64,000 nucleotides of DNA, taken from contig OZ252216.1 of assembly GCA_965248915.1 (NCBI GenBank), forward strand, positions 1,860,001-1,924,000, given 5' to 3'. This document shows positions 52,236-60,783 of the stretch, piece after piece (the first letter of the stretch is position 1; each line of letters opens with the position of its first letter). Under the pieces are notes generated by a model, which was given only the letters and a program-made list of their open reading frames with translations, did no database searches and was not told where the DNA came from. The position numbers and the translations under genes were made by a program. The stretch is from CBDFLA01 sp965248915. GTDB taxonomy: Bacteria > Pseudomonadota > Alphaproteobacteria > M2410.

Positions 52236-52592
52236 GACCTTTGGCGCCTGTTCAATGGGGGCAACAGGCAACATTGCGATCCAATCATGAGTTCAAGTCG
52301 GATGGTAAACATACTGCAAATCCCGCTTTCCCAAACACTGATGTCAAAGACCGGATTTCGGATGCCCTCTCTCGACAAGAATTTTAACTTTCACCTTTTC
52401 CTTGCCGACCAAAAACACATACATCGAAAAATGCTCGGACAGCCAATTTCTCCCGACCAAGCAAAAGTCCTTAACGACTATTAAGATCTCGCGCTCAACG
52501 TTTACTGGCATTTCAAGCTTATTTTACCTTTAGAACCTACTCTCTTTTGCTGTTCCGCAGAGTCTCGCGAAACAATTGTTGGGTGGGGAAGA
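52236..52592. other. 357-bp intergenic interval with a short hairpin
   Basis: GCCTGTT (52246-52252) and AACAGGC (52263-52269) are perfectly complementary around a 10-base loop, just past the MBL gene's stop, but no T tract follows. A 65-codon frame starting at 52287 has no ribosome binding site and no recognisable content, so I do not call it a gene. The interval before the kinase gene has no clear promoter. Confidence 0.4.
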
Positions 52593-54413
52593 ATGTCGCT
52601 CAGTAGAAAGACAGTATTCTTGCTAGTTGGGGTGCTAAGCCTTGGTTGTCTGACCTTGGTTTTCCACTTGAGCCAATCTGTTACACCTGCATTTGAGCGG
52701 ATCGAAAGACAATCCACTGAACTTCACGTTTCCAGAATAATGAACACGATGAAACGCGATCTCGACGGGTTGATTGCTCTGGCCGAAGATTGGGGGCATT
52801 GGGATCTCACCTACGATTTCATTACAAACGTCAATCAAACGTACATCGACGCAAATCTCGGTGACTCCACTTTCGTGTCGCTCGGAATCAACGCCGTCGC
52901 CTATTTCGATTTGGCGGGAAAGCCTGTTTGGGTAGGTGGTTACAATTTTGAAGGTGAGAATCGACGTCCCAATGTCACTGGACTGATAAACAGTATATCG
53001 TTGGAACACTTCTTGAACCCAACCGAGGAGGTTGGACATAGGGTTGGAGGCTTCGTTTCCACCATTGAAGGGCCGGCAATGATCGCGGCTGTTGACATTT
53101 CAAATTCAATTGAAGTCGCAAAACCATTGGGCACTCTACTCTTCATCCGGTTCGTCGACGACGGATATATCAACGATCTACAGGATCAAATTTTGTCGCC
53201 TCTATCCCTCCTCGAAATGACGGTCGTGACCGCTTCCTCGAAGGATAACTCCTGGACCTCGATTAACGACAGTGTGAAGGTGAAAATCCGACCACTGAAA
53301 AATGATACTAACACGCTGGTCACTGATTTCATCGTTCACGGAGTGAGCAACAGTCCCGTTTTTGGAATTTCCACGGAAACTCCGCGCCACGCCTACGCTA
53401 TTGGGAAGAACGCCATTCTCTCTGCCATCGCAATTACCATCACCACTGCGATGGTGACGCTTATAGCTATTGCAGCGATCCTGAAGTTCATGGTCATTTC
53501 CCCCGTCGTCAATCTCACAAATGAGATCGACGAATTCCGCCGCACCGAAAAACCATCAACCGCACTGAACAAGACACGCACCGACGAAGTCGGTCAACTT
53601 ACAGATAGCTTTCGGTCGATGACCCACCAACTCAGCGATGCTCATGAAGAACTTCATCGCCAACGGGAGCGAGCTGAGCAAGCAAGTCTGGCCAAGTCTG
53701 AATTCGTCGCCAACATGAGCCATGAAATCCGTACTCCGCTAAACTCAATAATTGGTTTCTCAGATCTCCTCGCAAAGCGTTTGACGGAAGTAATGAAATG
53801 TAAGCAATGTGCCGAATTCGCCAACCTCATTCATTGCAGCGGTGAACATCTCCTGGCTTTAGTCAATCAGATTTTGGATCTATCAAAGATCGAAGCCCGC
53901 AAGCTGGAATTGAATATTCAGGATCAAAACCTCGCAGACGTCTTCCAGGAAATTGAAGGAACGTTCCGGTCGAAGTCGAGCGAGTTGGACTTGACAATCG
54001 AGTTTCAAGTTGAAGATGGGGAGTTGAGCGTCATGGCGGATGAGCTCGCATTGCGCCAGATTCTCATTATTCTCGTATCAAATGCCACTAAGTTTACCCA
54101 AAGCGGCGGGCGTATCAACGTTTCGGCTCGGGACCTTGGAGATCATGCAGAAATCACTGTTTCAGATACAGGCATTGGAATATCAAAAGATCAAATAGCG
54201 ATCATTTTCGAACCCTTCAGCCAAGTTGAAAACACCTACACAAAAAGTATTGAGGGAACCGGTCTCGGACTCGCCATCGCCATGAAACTTGTCGAAATGC
54301 ATGGCGGGAATATTGAGGTCGTCAGTGAAGTAGGCGTTGGAACTACATTTGCAGTAACAATGCCAAAGATCGCGGGCAATCAAAGTCCGCCGCAGGAAGT
54401 TCTAGTCGCCTAG
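52593..54413 (+). CDS. CHASE4 sensor histidine kinase
   Basis: The 606-residue membrane protein has helix one at about 6-28, a periplasmic CHASE4 domain ('LAEDWGHWDLTYDFI' is the family mark), helix two at about 272-297, a HAMP domain (about 298-350), a HisKA domain with H377 in 'FVANMSHEIRTPLNS' and a HATPase domain with N ('LVSNATKFTQSGG'), 'VSDTGIGISKDQ' and 'GTGLGLAIAMKL'. It is a complete hybrid-free kinase without receiver domain. No response regulator gene is adjacent, so the partner is elsewhere. CHASE4 ligands are unknown. Confidence 0.95.
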   Translation: MSLSRKTVFLLVGVLSLGCLTLVFHLSQSVTPAFERIERQSTELHVSRIMNTMKRDLDGLIALAEDWGHWDLTYDFITNVNQTYIDANLGDSTFVSLGINAVAYFDLAGKPVWVGGYNFEGENRRPNVTGLINSISLEHFLNPTEEVGHRVGGFVSTIEGPAMIAAVDISNSIEVAKPLGTLLFIRFVDDGYINDLQDQILSPLSLLEMTVVTASSKDNSWTSINDSVKVKIRPLKNDTNTLVTDFIVHGVSNSPVFGISTETPRHAYAIGKNAILSAIAITITTAMVTLIAIAAILKFMVISPVVNLTNEIDEFRRTEKPSTALNKTRTDEVGQLTDSFRSMTHQLSDAHEELHRQRERAEQASLAKSEFVANMSHEIRTPLNSIIGFSDLLAKRLTEVMKCKQCAEFANLIHCSGEHLLALVNQILDLSKIEARKLELNIQDQNLADVFQEIEGTFRSKSSELDLTIEFQVEDGELSVMADELALRQILIILVSNATKFTQSGGRINVSARDLGDHAEITVSDTGIGISKDQIAIIFEPFSQVENTYTKSIEGTGLGLAIAMKLVEMHGGNIEVVSEVGVGTTFAVTMPKIAGNQSPPQEVLVA

Positions 54414-54563
54414 TCGTCGGGAAAACGAGGAATCGTTATTTAACATCCCCCTGACTCACTGATGCTGCAGTACGTGGTTTCGGATAGAGTGACCCTCAAC
54501 TCACGGTCATGTCAATGACAGGAATAGTAAGCGACCGCCGCCAAGTTCAAACAAAAACCATCG

Positions 54564-54953
54564 CTAAGCGCTGTTCGACAACGCCTTGAACCACTCGGCG
54601 TGATCGTCCACGCACACTAAGACAGGCTCAATCCCGGGGTCTGTCATCGTGCTACCAAGGGGAAGTAAGACTTTGTCACCGGCTGCGCTTACTTTCGGCA
54701 CACGCGACCCGCACCTCTTGCAAGCGGCGTTGCCAAACCTTTTCGGTGCTGGCATTTGATAGACGATGCGATTGTCTTCGCCGTTCAACCAGCGGAACTT
54801 CTCGACACCGCAAAACAGATTGGAGGCAAATGCAGAGCCCGTCACCTTGCGGCACAAAGAGCATTGACACATGCCAAAGAAAATAAACGGGCCATCCATC
54901 TCCCATGCAACATCGCCACATAGACACGATCCAGAAAGTGTTTTTTCAGCCAT
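54564..54953 (-). CDS. GFA-family (formaldehyde-activating-like) zinc protein
   Basis: The 129-residue protein has the GFA zinc-binding cysteines: 'GSCLCGDVAWEM', 'MCQCSLCRKVTGSAFA' and 'ACKRCGSRVPKV'. Family members bind zinc, and a few act in glutathione-dependent formaldehyde detoxification, but most have unproven functions. The start is immediately preceded by GAGGAGGGC (plus 54963-54969). It is alone on its strand. Confidence 0.9.
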   Translation of the reverse strand: MAEKTLSGSCLCGDVAWEMDGPFIFFGMCQCSLCRKVTGSAFASNLFCGVEKFRWLNGEDNRIVYQMPAPKRFGNAACKRCGSRVPKVSAAGDKVLLPLGSTMTDPGIEPVLVCVDDHAEWFKALSNSA

Positions 54954-55328
54954 CGTTTGGGCCCTCCTCCTTATTGTGCGACAAAGTCATCATAACACGG
55001 ATCAAAAAAACCACTGCAGAGCTGGGCGCGCCGAACTCCCGAGGTACTTATATCAATACTTGCAGTTGTAATTGACTCTCCAGTTTTGATAGCTTAAAGT
55101 CTGATATATTGGCTATCAAGTTTGGCCACAAGGGGTGCATAGGGGAATTTTTCAATATTGTTAGGGATACAGCCGATTGTCGTGCTGCCTGCGAGCTCGT
55201 ACAAAATTTCTATTTGATGATGAGCCAATAAATTGAGCCCAAGTTTCACTCCAACCTTCACGCCTATTGGCTGGAGCTTAAGTTGTAGAGGACGTGGGTC
55301 TCACGTCACAAGTAACAGGGGTCACATT
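54954..55328. promoter_or_regulatory. 375-bp region upstream of the cysteine-rich exported protein, with promoter-like boxes and a hairpin
   Basis: TTGACT (55072-55077) and TAAAGT (55095-55100) are separated by 17 bp and could be a sigma-70 promoter, about 230 bp upstream of the ATG at 55329. That leaves a long leader, in which GACGTG-GGTCT-CACGTC (55291-55307) is a perfect 6-bp-stem hairpin about 20 bp before the start codon. Such a hairpin near the ribosome binding site could control translation. No gene was found here. Confidence 0.4.
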
Positions 55329-56312
55329 ATGCAACACGCAAACCCAATTGCACGAACCATGGCAATTCTCGTCTGTGTAGTGACCACTTCTTATGCTGTG
55401 TCCGGTCAGGTAATTGACTTCGAATTGGTACCGACTTCATCTTCAACGACCGCCGCACCGAACGAAGGTGATCCAATCTCGCATCAATACTTCATCTCGC
55501 CATCAAATGTAATTTTCTCCCTCGTCGACAGTGGTTTTCAGTCAATTGGATCTCCGCAAATTGCAAAGGTTGGAGGGCCAACCTTTTTCGCATTTGACGG
55601 TCCGACTACGACATACCCTACAAACTGCCAACAATCTGCTGGCGACGAATGGGACATGCCGGATCCATCCGCAAACGTTGGTTGCTATTTTCTTACGGAC
55701 GACGGGAACAACACCAATGGCAACGCGGAGACTCTATTTGTCGAATATGGCGTCGGAGTACAAGCTTCGAGCGGCGAAATATTGGATGTTGACGGAAATG
55801 AAGCGTGGACCGTCGTCGCGTATGACACCACTTTCGTGACCGGGATCAACTCGCCTGCGCCAATTGCCACCTGGCGAGTATGCGCTGCTGGTGCCCTCAA
55901 CCTCCCTGATGTCTTTGGCAATCTTGGATGTGATGAAACGACGGATATTGGCGATGGATGGCCAACCAAATTTACAATTAGCACCAACGATATCAACAGG
56001 CCAATTAGAAGTATCGCAATCGTCTTCGATGGTTTACCGGCGACAGGGGGCGGCGGTGTAGGATTGGCCTTTGACAACTTCTCGCCAGACGCCCCGCAAC
56101 CTCCGTTGCCGTGCGATGGCGGTAGTGGAACCGTTGACTGTTGTGATTGCGAAATAAGTGCGTGTAATCAAACATGCTGCGCGGCGTCAGATCATTGTCA
56201 TATCGCCGAACATAGTGACAGCGATGACCTGTTGAGACTCACTGTGATGGCATTCCTGGGATTCATTTTTATGTTGTTGCTTGTTCTAGTACTGCGGACT
56301 GAACGCAGATAG
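55329..56312 (+). CDS. exported protein with cysteine-rich segment and C-terminal membrane anchor, unassigned
   Basis: From the ATG at 55329 (AGGGG upstream) the product is 327 residues. It has an N-terminal signal peptide ('TMAILVCVVTTSYAVSG'), a beta-rich domain of about 240 residues with Asp/Gly-Asn loops ('DDGNNTNGNAET', 'GILDVDGNEAWTVVAYD'-like strands), and a cluster of eight cysteines at about 275-300 ('CCDCEISACNQTCC'). It ends with a hydrophobic helix and a basic tail ('LGFIFMLLLVLVLRTERR'). The tail looks like a membrane anchor or sorting signal, but I see no PEP-CTERM or VPxxx motif. It is not a known family to me. It converges on the DUF2269 gene. Confidence 0.7.
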   Translation: MQHANPIARTMAILVCVVTTSYAVSGQVIDFELVPTSSSTTAAPNEGDPISHQYFISPSNVIFSLVDSGFQSIGSPQIAKVGGPTFFAFDGPTTTYPTNCQQSAGDEWDMPDPSANVGCYFLTDDGNNTNGNAETLFVEYGVGVQASSGEILDVDGNEAWTVVAYDTTFVTGINSPAPIATWRVCAAGALNLPDVFGNLGCDETTDIGDGWPTKFTISTNDINRPIRSIAIVFDGLPATGGGGVGLAFDNFSPDAPQPPLPCDGGSGTVDCCDCEISACNQTCCAASDHCHIAEHSDSDDLLRLTVMAFLGFIFMLLLVLVLRTERR

Positions 56313-56340
56313 GAATGCATGAAATTACTTGATCAACCTA

Positions 56341-56808
56341 TCAACCGCCGATTCTGAACACCATCAAGTAGAACACAACCAAGATGGCAGGAAACGCCAA
56401 CGAGCCTAGGATGATCCACCATCTGTCCAGCTTCCAGTAGCGCTCGGGCAAAGGTTCACCGGTTTCCATCGCATGCTTGACAATATCGCGCATTTTGATT
56501 TGCATCCAAACCACGGGCACCCAACACGCACCAACAAAGAAATAGAGGATAAGACCCCAGACGATCCAAAAGTCTGAATACGCATAGCCCACAACATGAA
56601 CCAGCCAAATGCCAGTAAAAAACTGGATAATGACAGCCGGTGTCGTGAAGAGCCAATCTGCGATGACAACATGGCGAACGGCAAAGTAGATACTGGCCAC
56701 GTCTTTGCTCCGGTTCGCCATAAACATATAAAAGGCACTTCCAATTCCCGTGCCGAACAATATGGTAGCGCTCAGGATGTGAATCCATTTGAGAAGCAAA
56801 TAGTCCAT
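56341..56808 (-). CDS. DUF2269-family integral membrane protein
   Basis: The 155-residue product has four helices: about 5-27 ('LKWIHILSATILFGTGIGSA'), 47-68, 75-95 and 133-153. 'KWIHILSATILFGTG' and 'VVIADWLFTTPAVIIQFFTG' match DUF2269 proteins, whose function is unknown. The conserved His in the first helix is present. The ATG at 56808 is preferred over an in-frame TTG at 56817. It diverges from the DCC-DUF4166 gene (start 56827) with 18 bp between starts, so their promoters overlap with coding sequence of at least one gene. Confidence 0.85.
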   Translation of the reverse strand: MDYLLLKWIHILSATILFGTGIGSAFYMFMANRSKDVASIYFAVRHVVIADWLFTTPAVIIQFFTGIWLVHVVGYAYSDFWIVWGLILYFFVGACWVPVVWMQIKMRDIVKHAMETGEPLPERYWKLDRWWIILGSLAFPAILVVFYLMVFRIGG

Positions 56809-56826
56809 GAGCCGCAAGATACCGAA

Positions 56827-57846
56827 ATGGCTGAGACATTAACAGAAGAAACAAGGGCGAGTGTTTGGTTCATCTATGACGGTGACTGTCCCCTCTGCAC
56901 GACCGCGGCCCATGCGCTACAAATCAAGAAGTCCGTCGGCAATCTGTATCTTGTCAACGCCAGGGAAGATCTCGAACATCCGCTGTTAAGGGAAGTGAAT
57001 GAGCGCCACCTCAACTTGGATGAAGGCACAGTCCTTATCTATCAGGACAACTTCTACCACGGCGAAGATGCGCTGCACATGATGGCGCTTCTTGGCAGTA
57101 GCCAGGGCTGGTTCAACCGCATGAATGCCACCCTGTTTAGCTCAAAGCGGCTTTCGCGTTTCTTCTATCCTTTCATGCGCCTGGCGCGAACGATACTGCT
57201 GGGTCTCATTGGCGTGCGTAAAATTCGCAATCTGGCGGTAGATCCGTCAGAGCCAATATTCAAAAATGTCTTTGGCGATCTGTGGGCAGAACTTCCGCAG
57301 GTCATGAAACAGCACTATGCCGTTCGCCCTTTCAGTGATGATGTCGTACGCGTTGAGGGACACCTTGACGTGTGCATATCCCCTTTCATGAGCCTAATGG
57401 CGCGACTATCAGGAATGCTCCTCGCTCACTCTGGAAAGAACGTGCCCATAACCGTCATCTTCACGAGCGACAAATCCGGCGCGTTTCATTTTGACCGCAT
57501 CTTCCACTTTCCCGATCACGGTGACGTCCACTTCCGTTCGCGCATGGAATGGATTGAAGACAATGTCATGGTCGAATTCATGCGTTTCGGTATTGGTTGG
57601 AAGGTTGCCTATGAGTGGGATGGCACAAAAGTCATATTGAAACACAGAGGGTATGTCTGGCGCCTTTTCGGCGTCATGATACCGGTGCCATTGGCACTGA
57701 TTGTCGGAGCCGGTTACGCGGAAGAGACACCGATCTCTGATGACAGTTTTGCCATGTGGACGCATTCGCTACATCCATTGTTTGGCAAGACATTTGGCTA
57801 TGCTGGAGATTTCAAAGTCACCGAGGTCACATGCAACCAGTCCTAA
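56827..57846 (+). CDS. DCC1-like thiol-oxidoreductase domain fused to DUF4166
   Basis: The 339-residue product begins with a DCC domain (about 10-125), with the signature 'FIYDGDCPLCTTAAHAL' carrying the CxxC-like pair, and 'EDALHMMALLGSSQGWF'. A hydrophobic stretch (about 105-140) separates it from a DUF4166 domain (about 150-320), recognisable from 'NVFGDLWAELPQVMKQHY' and 'VEGHLDVCISPFM'. DUF4166 is often found fused or next to saccharopine dehydrogenase-like proteins, as here. The start at 56827 is chosen because the DCC motif follows; the frame extends upstream only through the opposite-strand DUF2269 gene. Confidence 0.82.
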   Translation: MAETLTEETRASVWFIYDGDCPLCTTAAHALQIKKSVGNLYLVNAREDLEHPLLREVNERHLNLDEGTVLIYQDNFYHGEDALHMMALLGSSQGWFNRMNATLFSSKRLSRFFYPFMRLARTILLGLIGVRKIRNLAVDPSEPIFKNVFGDLWAELPQVMKQHYAVRPFSDDVVRVEGHLDVCISPFMSLMARLSGMLLAHSGKNVPITVIFTSDKSGAFHFDRIFHFPDHGDVHFRSRMEWIEDNVMVEFMRFGIGWKVAYEWDGTKVILKHRGYVWRLFGVMIPVPLALIVGAGYAEETPISDDSFAMWTHSLHPLFGKTFGYAGDFKVTEVTCNQS

Positions 57847-58919
57847 TCCTCGGCGGCTACGGCAACTTCGGCAAGCGCATTGCACATGCTCTTGTCAATG
57901 CGCTGGTGCCAGTCATCATCGCCGGTCGAAACCAGGAGAAGGCAAAAGCGCTCAAAGACAAAATGGACACTCCCCTAGTCGAGACCGCTTGTTTTGACGC
58001 GTTCACCGAGCTCGGCACTGCACTTGAGGATCTGAAACCTGCCGTGGTCGTCAACACCTGCGGCCCCTTCCAAACCAGCGACTATGAAATCTCTGAATGT
58101 TGTATCCGCCACGGCGTACACTACATCGACTTGGCCGATGGCAGAGATTTCGTCACCGGCATTACGGCGTTGGATGAAAAGGCAAGATCGCAACAAGTTG
58201 CAGTCATCAGCGGCGCCAGCACCGTGCCCGGGTTATCTTCCGCTGTTTTGGAGTATTTCAAGAATGAATTCACCCAAATCGATCATATGAAATTTGGCAT
58301 AAGCCCTGGCCAGAAGGCAGAACGCGGGCTCGCCACCACACAAGGCATTCTGACATACGTCGGCAAACCGCTGAAACAATTTCGCGGACACAAGAGTGCC
58401 GTCTATGGCTGGCAGGACATCTATCGCCAAGAGTACCCGACACTCGGCAAACGCTGGATGGCAAACTGCGACATCCCAGACTTGGATTTGTTGCCGGAAC
58501 GATATGGGCTGAAGTCCATCCAATTTTCCGCAGGGCTCGAATTGAGTTTTCTGCATCTGGGTCTTTGGGGATTGTCATGGGGCATACGTCTAGGACTTCC
58601 ATTGAACCTACCGCGACTGGCAAGTCCGTTGCTGAAAGCCAGCAACTGGTTTGATGATTTCGGCTCCGCAGACGGCGGCATGCACGTGGTCCTAACCGGC
58701 AAGGGGCAAGACGGCAACCCACACACCCGCAAATGGTTCATCATCGCCACAGATGGATTTGGGCCTCACATTCCAACCGTCCCAGCCATCGTGCTGGCGC
58801 GAAAAATGGCCTGGGGTGAGAAACTGGAAGCCGGAGCCCAACCCTGCGTTGGCATGGTCTCACTCGAAGAGTATCTCGCGGAGCTGACGGATTACCCGAT
58901 CAAGACGTATGTGGATTAG
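57831..58919 (+). CDS. saccharopine dehydrogenase-like NAD(P)-binding protein
   Basis: The 362-residue product starts with a Rossmann fold, 'VLILGGYGNFGKRIAHAL' (GxGxxG), followed by 'VIIAGRNQEKAKAL', 'VVNTCGPFQTSDYEISECC' and 'HYIDLADGRDFVTGI', the pattern of saccharopine dehydrogenase-like oxidoreductases. The substrate is unlikely to be saccharopine itself. The start overlaps the 3' end of the DCC-DUF4166 gene by 16 bp in another frame, so translation is coupled. The stop codon is immediately next to the tRNA-Phe gene on the other strand. Confidence 0.9.
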   Translation: MQPVLILGGYGNFGKRIAHALVNALVPVIIAGRNQEKAKALKDKMDTPLVETACFDAFTELGTALEDLKPAVVVNTCGPFQTSDYEISECCIRHGVHYIDLADGRDFVTGITALDEKARSQQVAVISGASTVPGLSSAVLEYFKNEFTQIDHMKFGISPGQKAERGLATTQGILTYVGKPLKQFRGHKSAVYGWQDIYRQEYPTLGKRWMANCDIPDLDLLPERYGLKSIQFSAGLELSFLHLGLWGLSWGIRLGLPLNLPRLASPLLKASNWFDDFGSADGGMHVVLTGKGQDGNPHTRKWFIIATDGFGPHIPTVPAIVLARKMAWGEKLEAGAQPCVGMVSLEEYLAELTDYPIKTYVD

Positions 58920-58995
58920 TGGTGCCCAGGGGCGGAATCGAACCACCGACACGCGGATTTTCAATCCGCTGCTCTACCAACTGAGCTACCTGGGC
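58920..58995 (-). tRNA. tRNA-Phe (GAA)
   Basis: The minus strand reads a complete 76-base cloverleaf. The acceptor stem is GCCCAGG/CCTGGGC, the D arm contains AGCTCAGTTGGTAGAGC, and the anticodon stem is GCGGA/TCCGC with loop TTGAAAA (anticodon GAA, Phe). The T loop is GGTTCGATTCC. The discriminator A and CCA are encoded at 58923-58920. The CCA end abuts the stop codon of the convergent saccharopine dehydrogenase-like gene. Confidence 0.97.
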
Positions 58996-59120
58996 CCTTG
59001 AGGCATGCGCCGAGCCTTGAATTTGGGCTCGGGCCGGCGCGCGATCGGCGCCTCTCGAAGGGCCGCCTTATAGGCGATCCGCCCGCGCCTGTCCAGCCTC
59101 AACCGCGCGATTTGAAAGGG

Positions 59121-59357
59121 TTAATGCCGGGTCTGGCTCTCTGGCTCAATGTCTTCCCCGTCCCAGTCATCGGGCGGCTCCACCGCCGGCAGCCGGTAGT
59201 CTTCGTTCAGCCATTTGCCAAGGTCAAGATCGGCGCAGCGCTTTGAGCAGAACGGGCGAAATTGTGCCTCCTTTGGCTTGCCACACATCGGGCAAGCAGG
59301 CCCCTTGGCCTTGGTGTCCGCGCCAGGCGCTGTGGCCTTTGGTTTGCGAGAGGTCAC
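59121..59357 (-). CDS. yacG: DNA gyrase inhibitor YacG (zinc protein)
   Basis: The 78-residue protein has the zinc ribbon of YacG: 'GPACPMCGKPKEAQFRPFCSKRCADLDLGKWLN' is split here as 'CPMCGKP' and 'FCSKRCADLDLGKW'. YacG binds GyrB and blocks gyrase DNA binding in E. coli. The acidic C-terminus ('PPDDWDGEDIEPES') is variable. The GTG at 59357 is chosen because it lies 7 bp after the RNase G stop, with AGGAG 10 bases upstream; a longer frame overlaps the RNase gene. Confidence 0.9.
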   Translation of the reverse strand: MTSRKPKATAPGADTKAKGPACPMCGKPKEAQFRPFCSKRCADLDLGKWLNEDYRLPAVEPPDDWDGEDIEPESQTRH

Positions 59358-59364
59358 GGGATGC

Positions 59365-60783
59365 TTACTCCTCTGACACGACAGCAAAGTCGTCGCGGGC
59401 ACGGGCCTCATCAGCCTCTAAAGCCAATGTGAGTAGCGTCTCATCTTCGGTGTCCTCGATCAGCACTTCGAGCCAAGCAACAACTTCAGGGGCGGCGTTT
59501 ACCACCCAGCGTCGCCCCGGTGTCCCGCGCCGTTCCCGCGCCACCGCAGTTAGAATGCGACGCCCCACAACTTCCACCGACGGCACGCGTATCCGCGAGC
59601 GTTCCGGCTCACAGACTTGATCAACAAGGCTCGGCCCATCCCGGCGACGGGTGAGCTCAACCACCCCAAATTCACTCATGGCTGCGATGCGCACCGGCGC
59701 TTGGTCCGACACGAAGGCCCCATTGAGCGTTCGCATGAGTTTTTCCGGCGCGCCGTCCTCCCGCAGCTTCAGGAAATCAACAACAATGAGCCCGCCAATC
59801 CCGCGCAAACGCACTTGTCGCGCAATCTCATGGGCTGCTTCCAGGTTGACCGCCATCGCCGAGCGGTTTTGGTCTCTGCCGCCACCGCTACCTGTGTTCA
59901 CATCAATGGCCGTCAGCGCTTCGGTTGGCTCAATTGTAATCCATGCCCCTGACGGCAATTCCACGCGAGGCTCAAGCGCTTCTTCGATCTGATCGTCAAT
60001 CTCTGCCACATCGAACGGATCACCGTCAGCCCGAACCAGGGCATCCGCCAGCCCCGGCGAAAGAGCTTCCCATTCTTCGTTCATGTCGGCAGCCAGGGCT
60101 GGGTCGTTGACATGAATGGCGTCAAGGGACGCATCGGCCAATCGTTCAACCACCCGCCTGATCCGCTCATGCCTTGTGGTCAGTATCGCTGGCGCTTTGC
60201 TGCTGCGCACATTTTCAAAAAACGCATCTGCCCGATCAGCCAACTCTTCAAATTCAATTTCAAGATCTTCAAGATCGGCATCCGCCGCAGCGGTGCGCAC
60301 AATGCACCCCCAAGGACCAAAATCCTCCGGCATGCCGACGTCATCAATCAGCGCTTCGACGTCTTTGGTTAGTTTGGCCCGCACCTCTTCGTCGGTGATC
60401 TGGCGAGAAAGAAACAGGCCGTCTCGACCGCGAATGAACGCGAAAAGTTCACCCGCAAAATTAACGTTGGAAGTCAGCCGCGCGCCTTTGTTCTCCAGCG
60501 CCTCCGATCCAACCGCCACAAGCAAAGCAGCACCCTCGTGAAGCTTGACGCCCTTGAGCTCATCAAGTTCGCGCAGCGGCAAAAACCCATCCCGTTCGTC
60601 ACCAATATCAACAAAGGCCGCATTGAGCCCGTCCACTACGCTGCGAATGCGTCCCAGCACAGGAGTGCCCGCCACTAAAGGGCGACTGTCATCGTCAAAA
60701 ACGATGTCCGTCAAATGGCCATCTGAGGTGCGTGCGATACGTGTGCCCACAGCATCGCGGGAGATGAGAATTTCTACTGTCAT
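59365..60783 (-). CDS. rng: ribonuclease E/G family endoribonuclease
   Basis: The 472-residue protein resembles RNase G (E. coli 489 residues) and lacks the long C-terminal scaffold of RNase E. A short S1-like segment is at the N-terminus ('GRIRSVVDGLNAAFVDIGDE'), and the catalytic metal aspartates are in 'LTAIDVNTGSG' and 'GLIVVDFLKL'. The family trims 5S and 16S rRNA precursors and decays mRNA. It overlaps maf by 4 bp upstream and is followed by yacG, the usual alphaproteobacterial order. Confidence 0.93.
   Translation of the reverse strand: MTVEILISRDAVGTRIARTSDGHLTDIVFDDDSRPLVAGTPVLGRIRSVVDGLNAAFVDIGDERDGFLPLRELDELKGVKLHEGAALLVAVGSEALENKGARLTSNVNFAGELFAFIRGRDGLFLSRQITDEEVRAKLTKDVEALIDDVGMPEDFGPWGCIVRTAAADADLEDLEIEFEELADRADAFFENVRSSKAPAILTTRHERIRRVVERLADASLDAIHVNDPALAADMNEEWEALSPGLADALVRADGDPFDVAEIDDQIEEALEPRVELPSGAWITIEPTEALTAIDVNTGSGGGRDQNRSAMAVNLEAAHEIARQVRLRGIGGLIVVDFLKLREDGAPEKLMRTLNGAFVSDQAPVRIAAMSEFGVVELTRRRDGPSLVDQVCEPERSRIRVPSVEVVGRRILTAVARERRGTPGRRWVVNAAPEVVAWLEVLIEDTEDETLLTLALEADEARARDDFAVVSEE

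Noticed and set aside
52287..52484. 65-codon frame between the MBL gene and the histidine kinase gene
   Set aside because: No ribosome binding site, no recognisable domain and an unusual composition; treated as non-coding.
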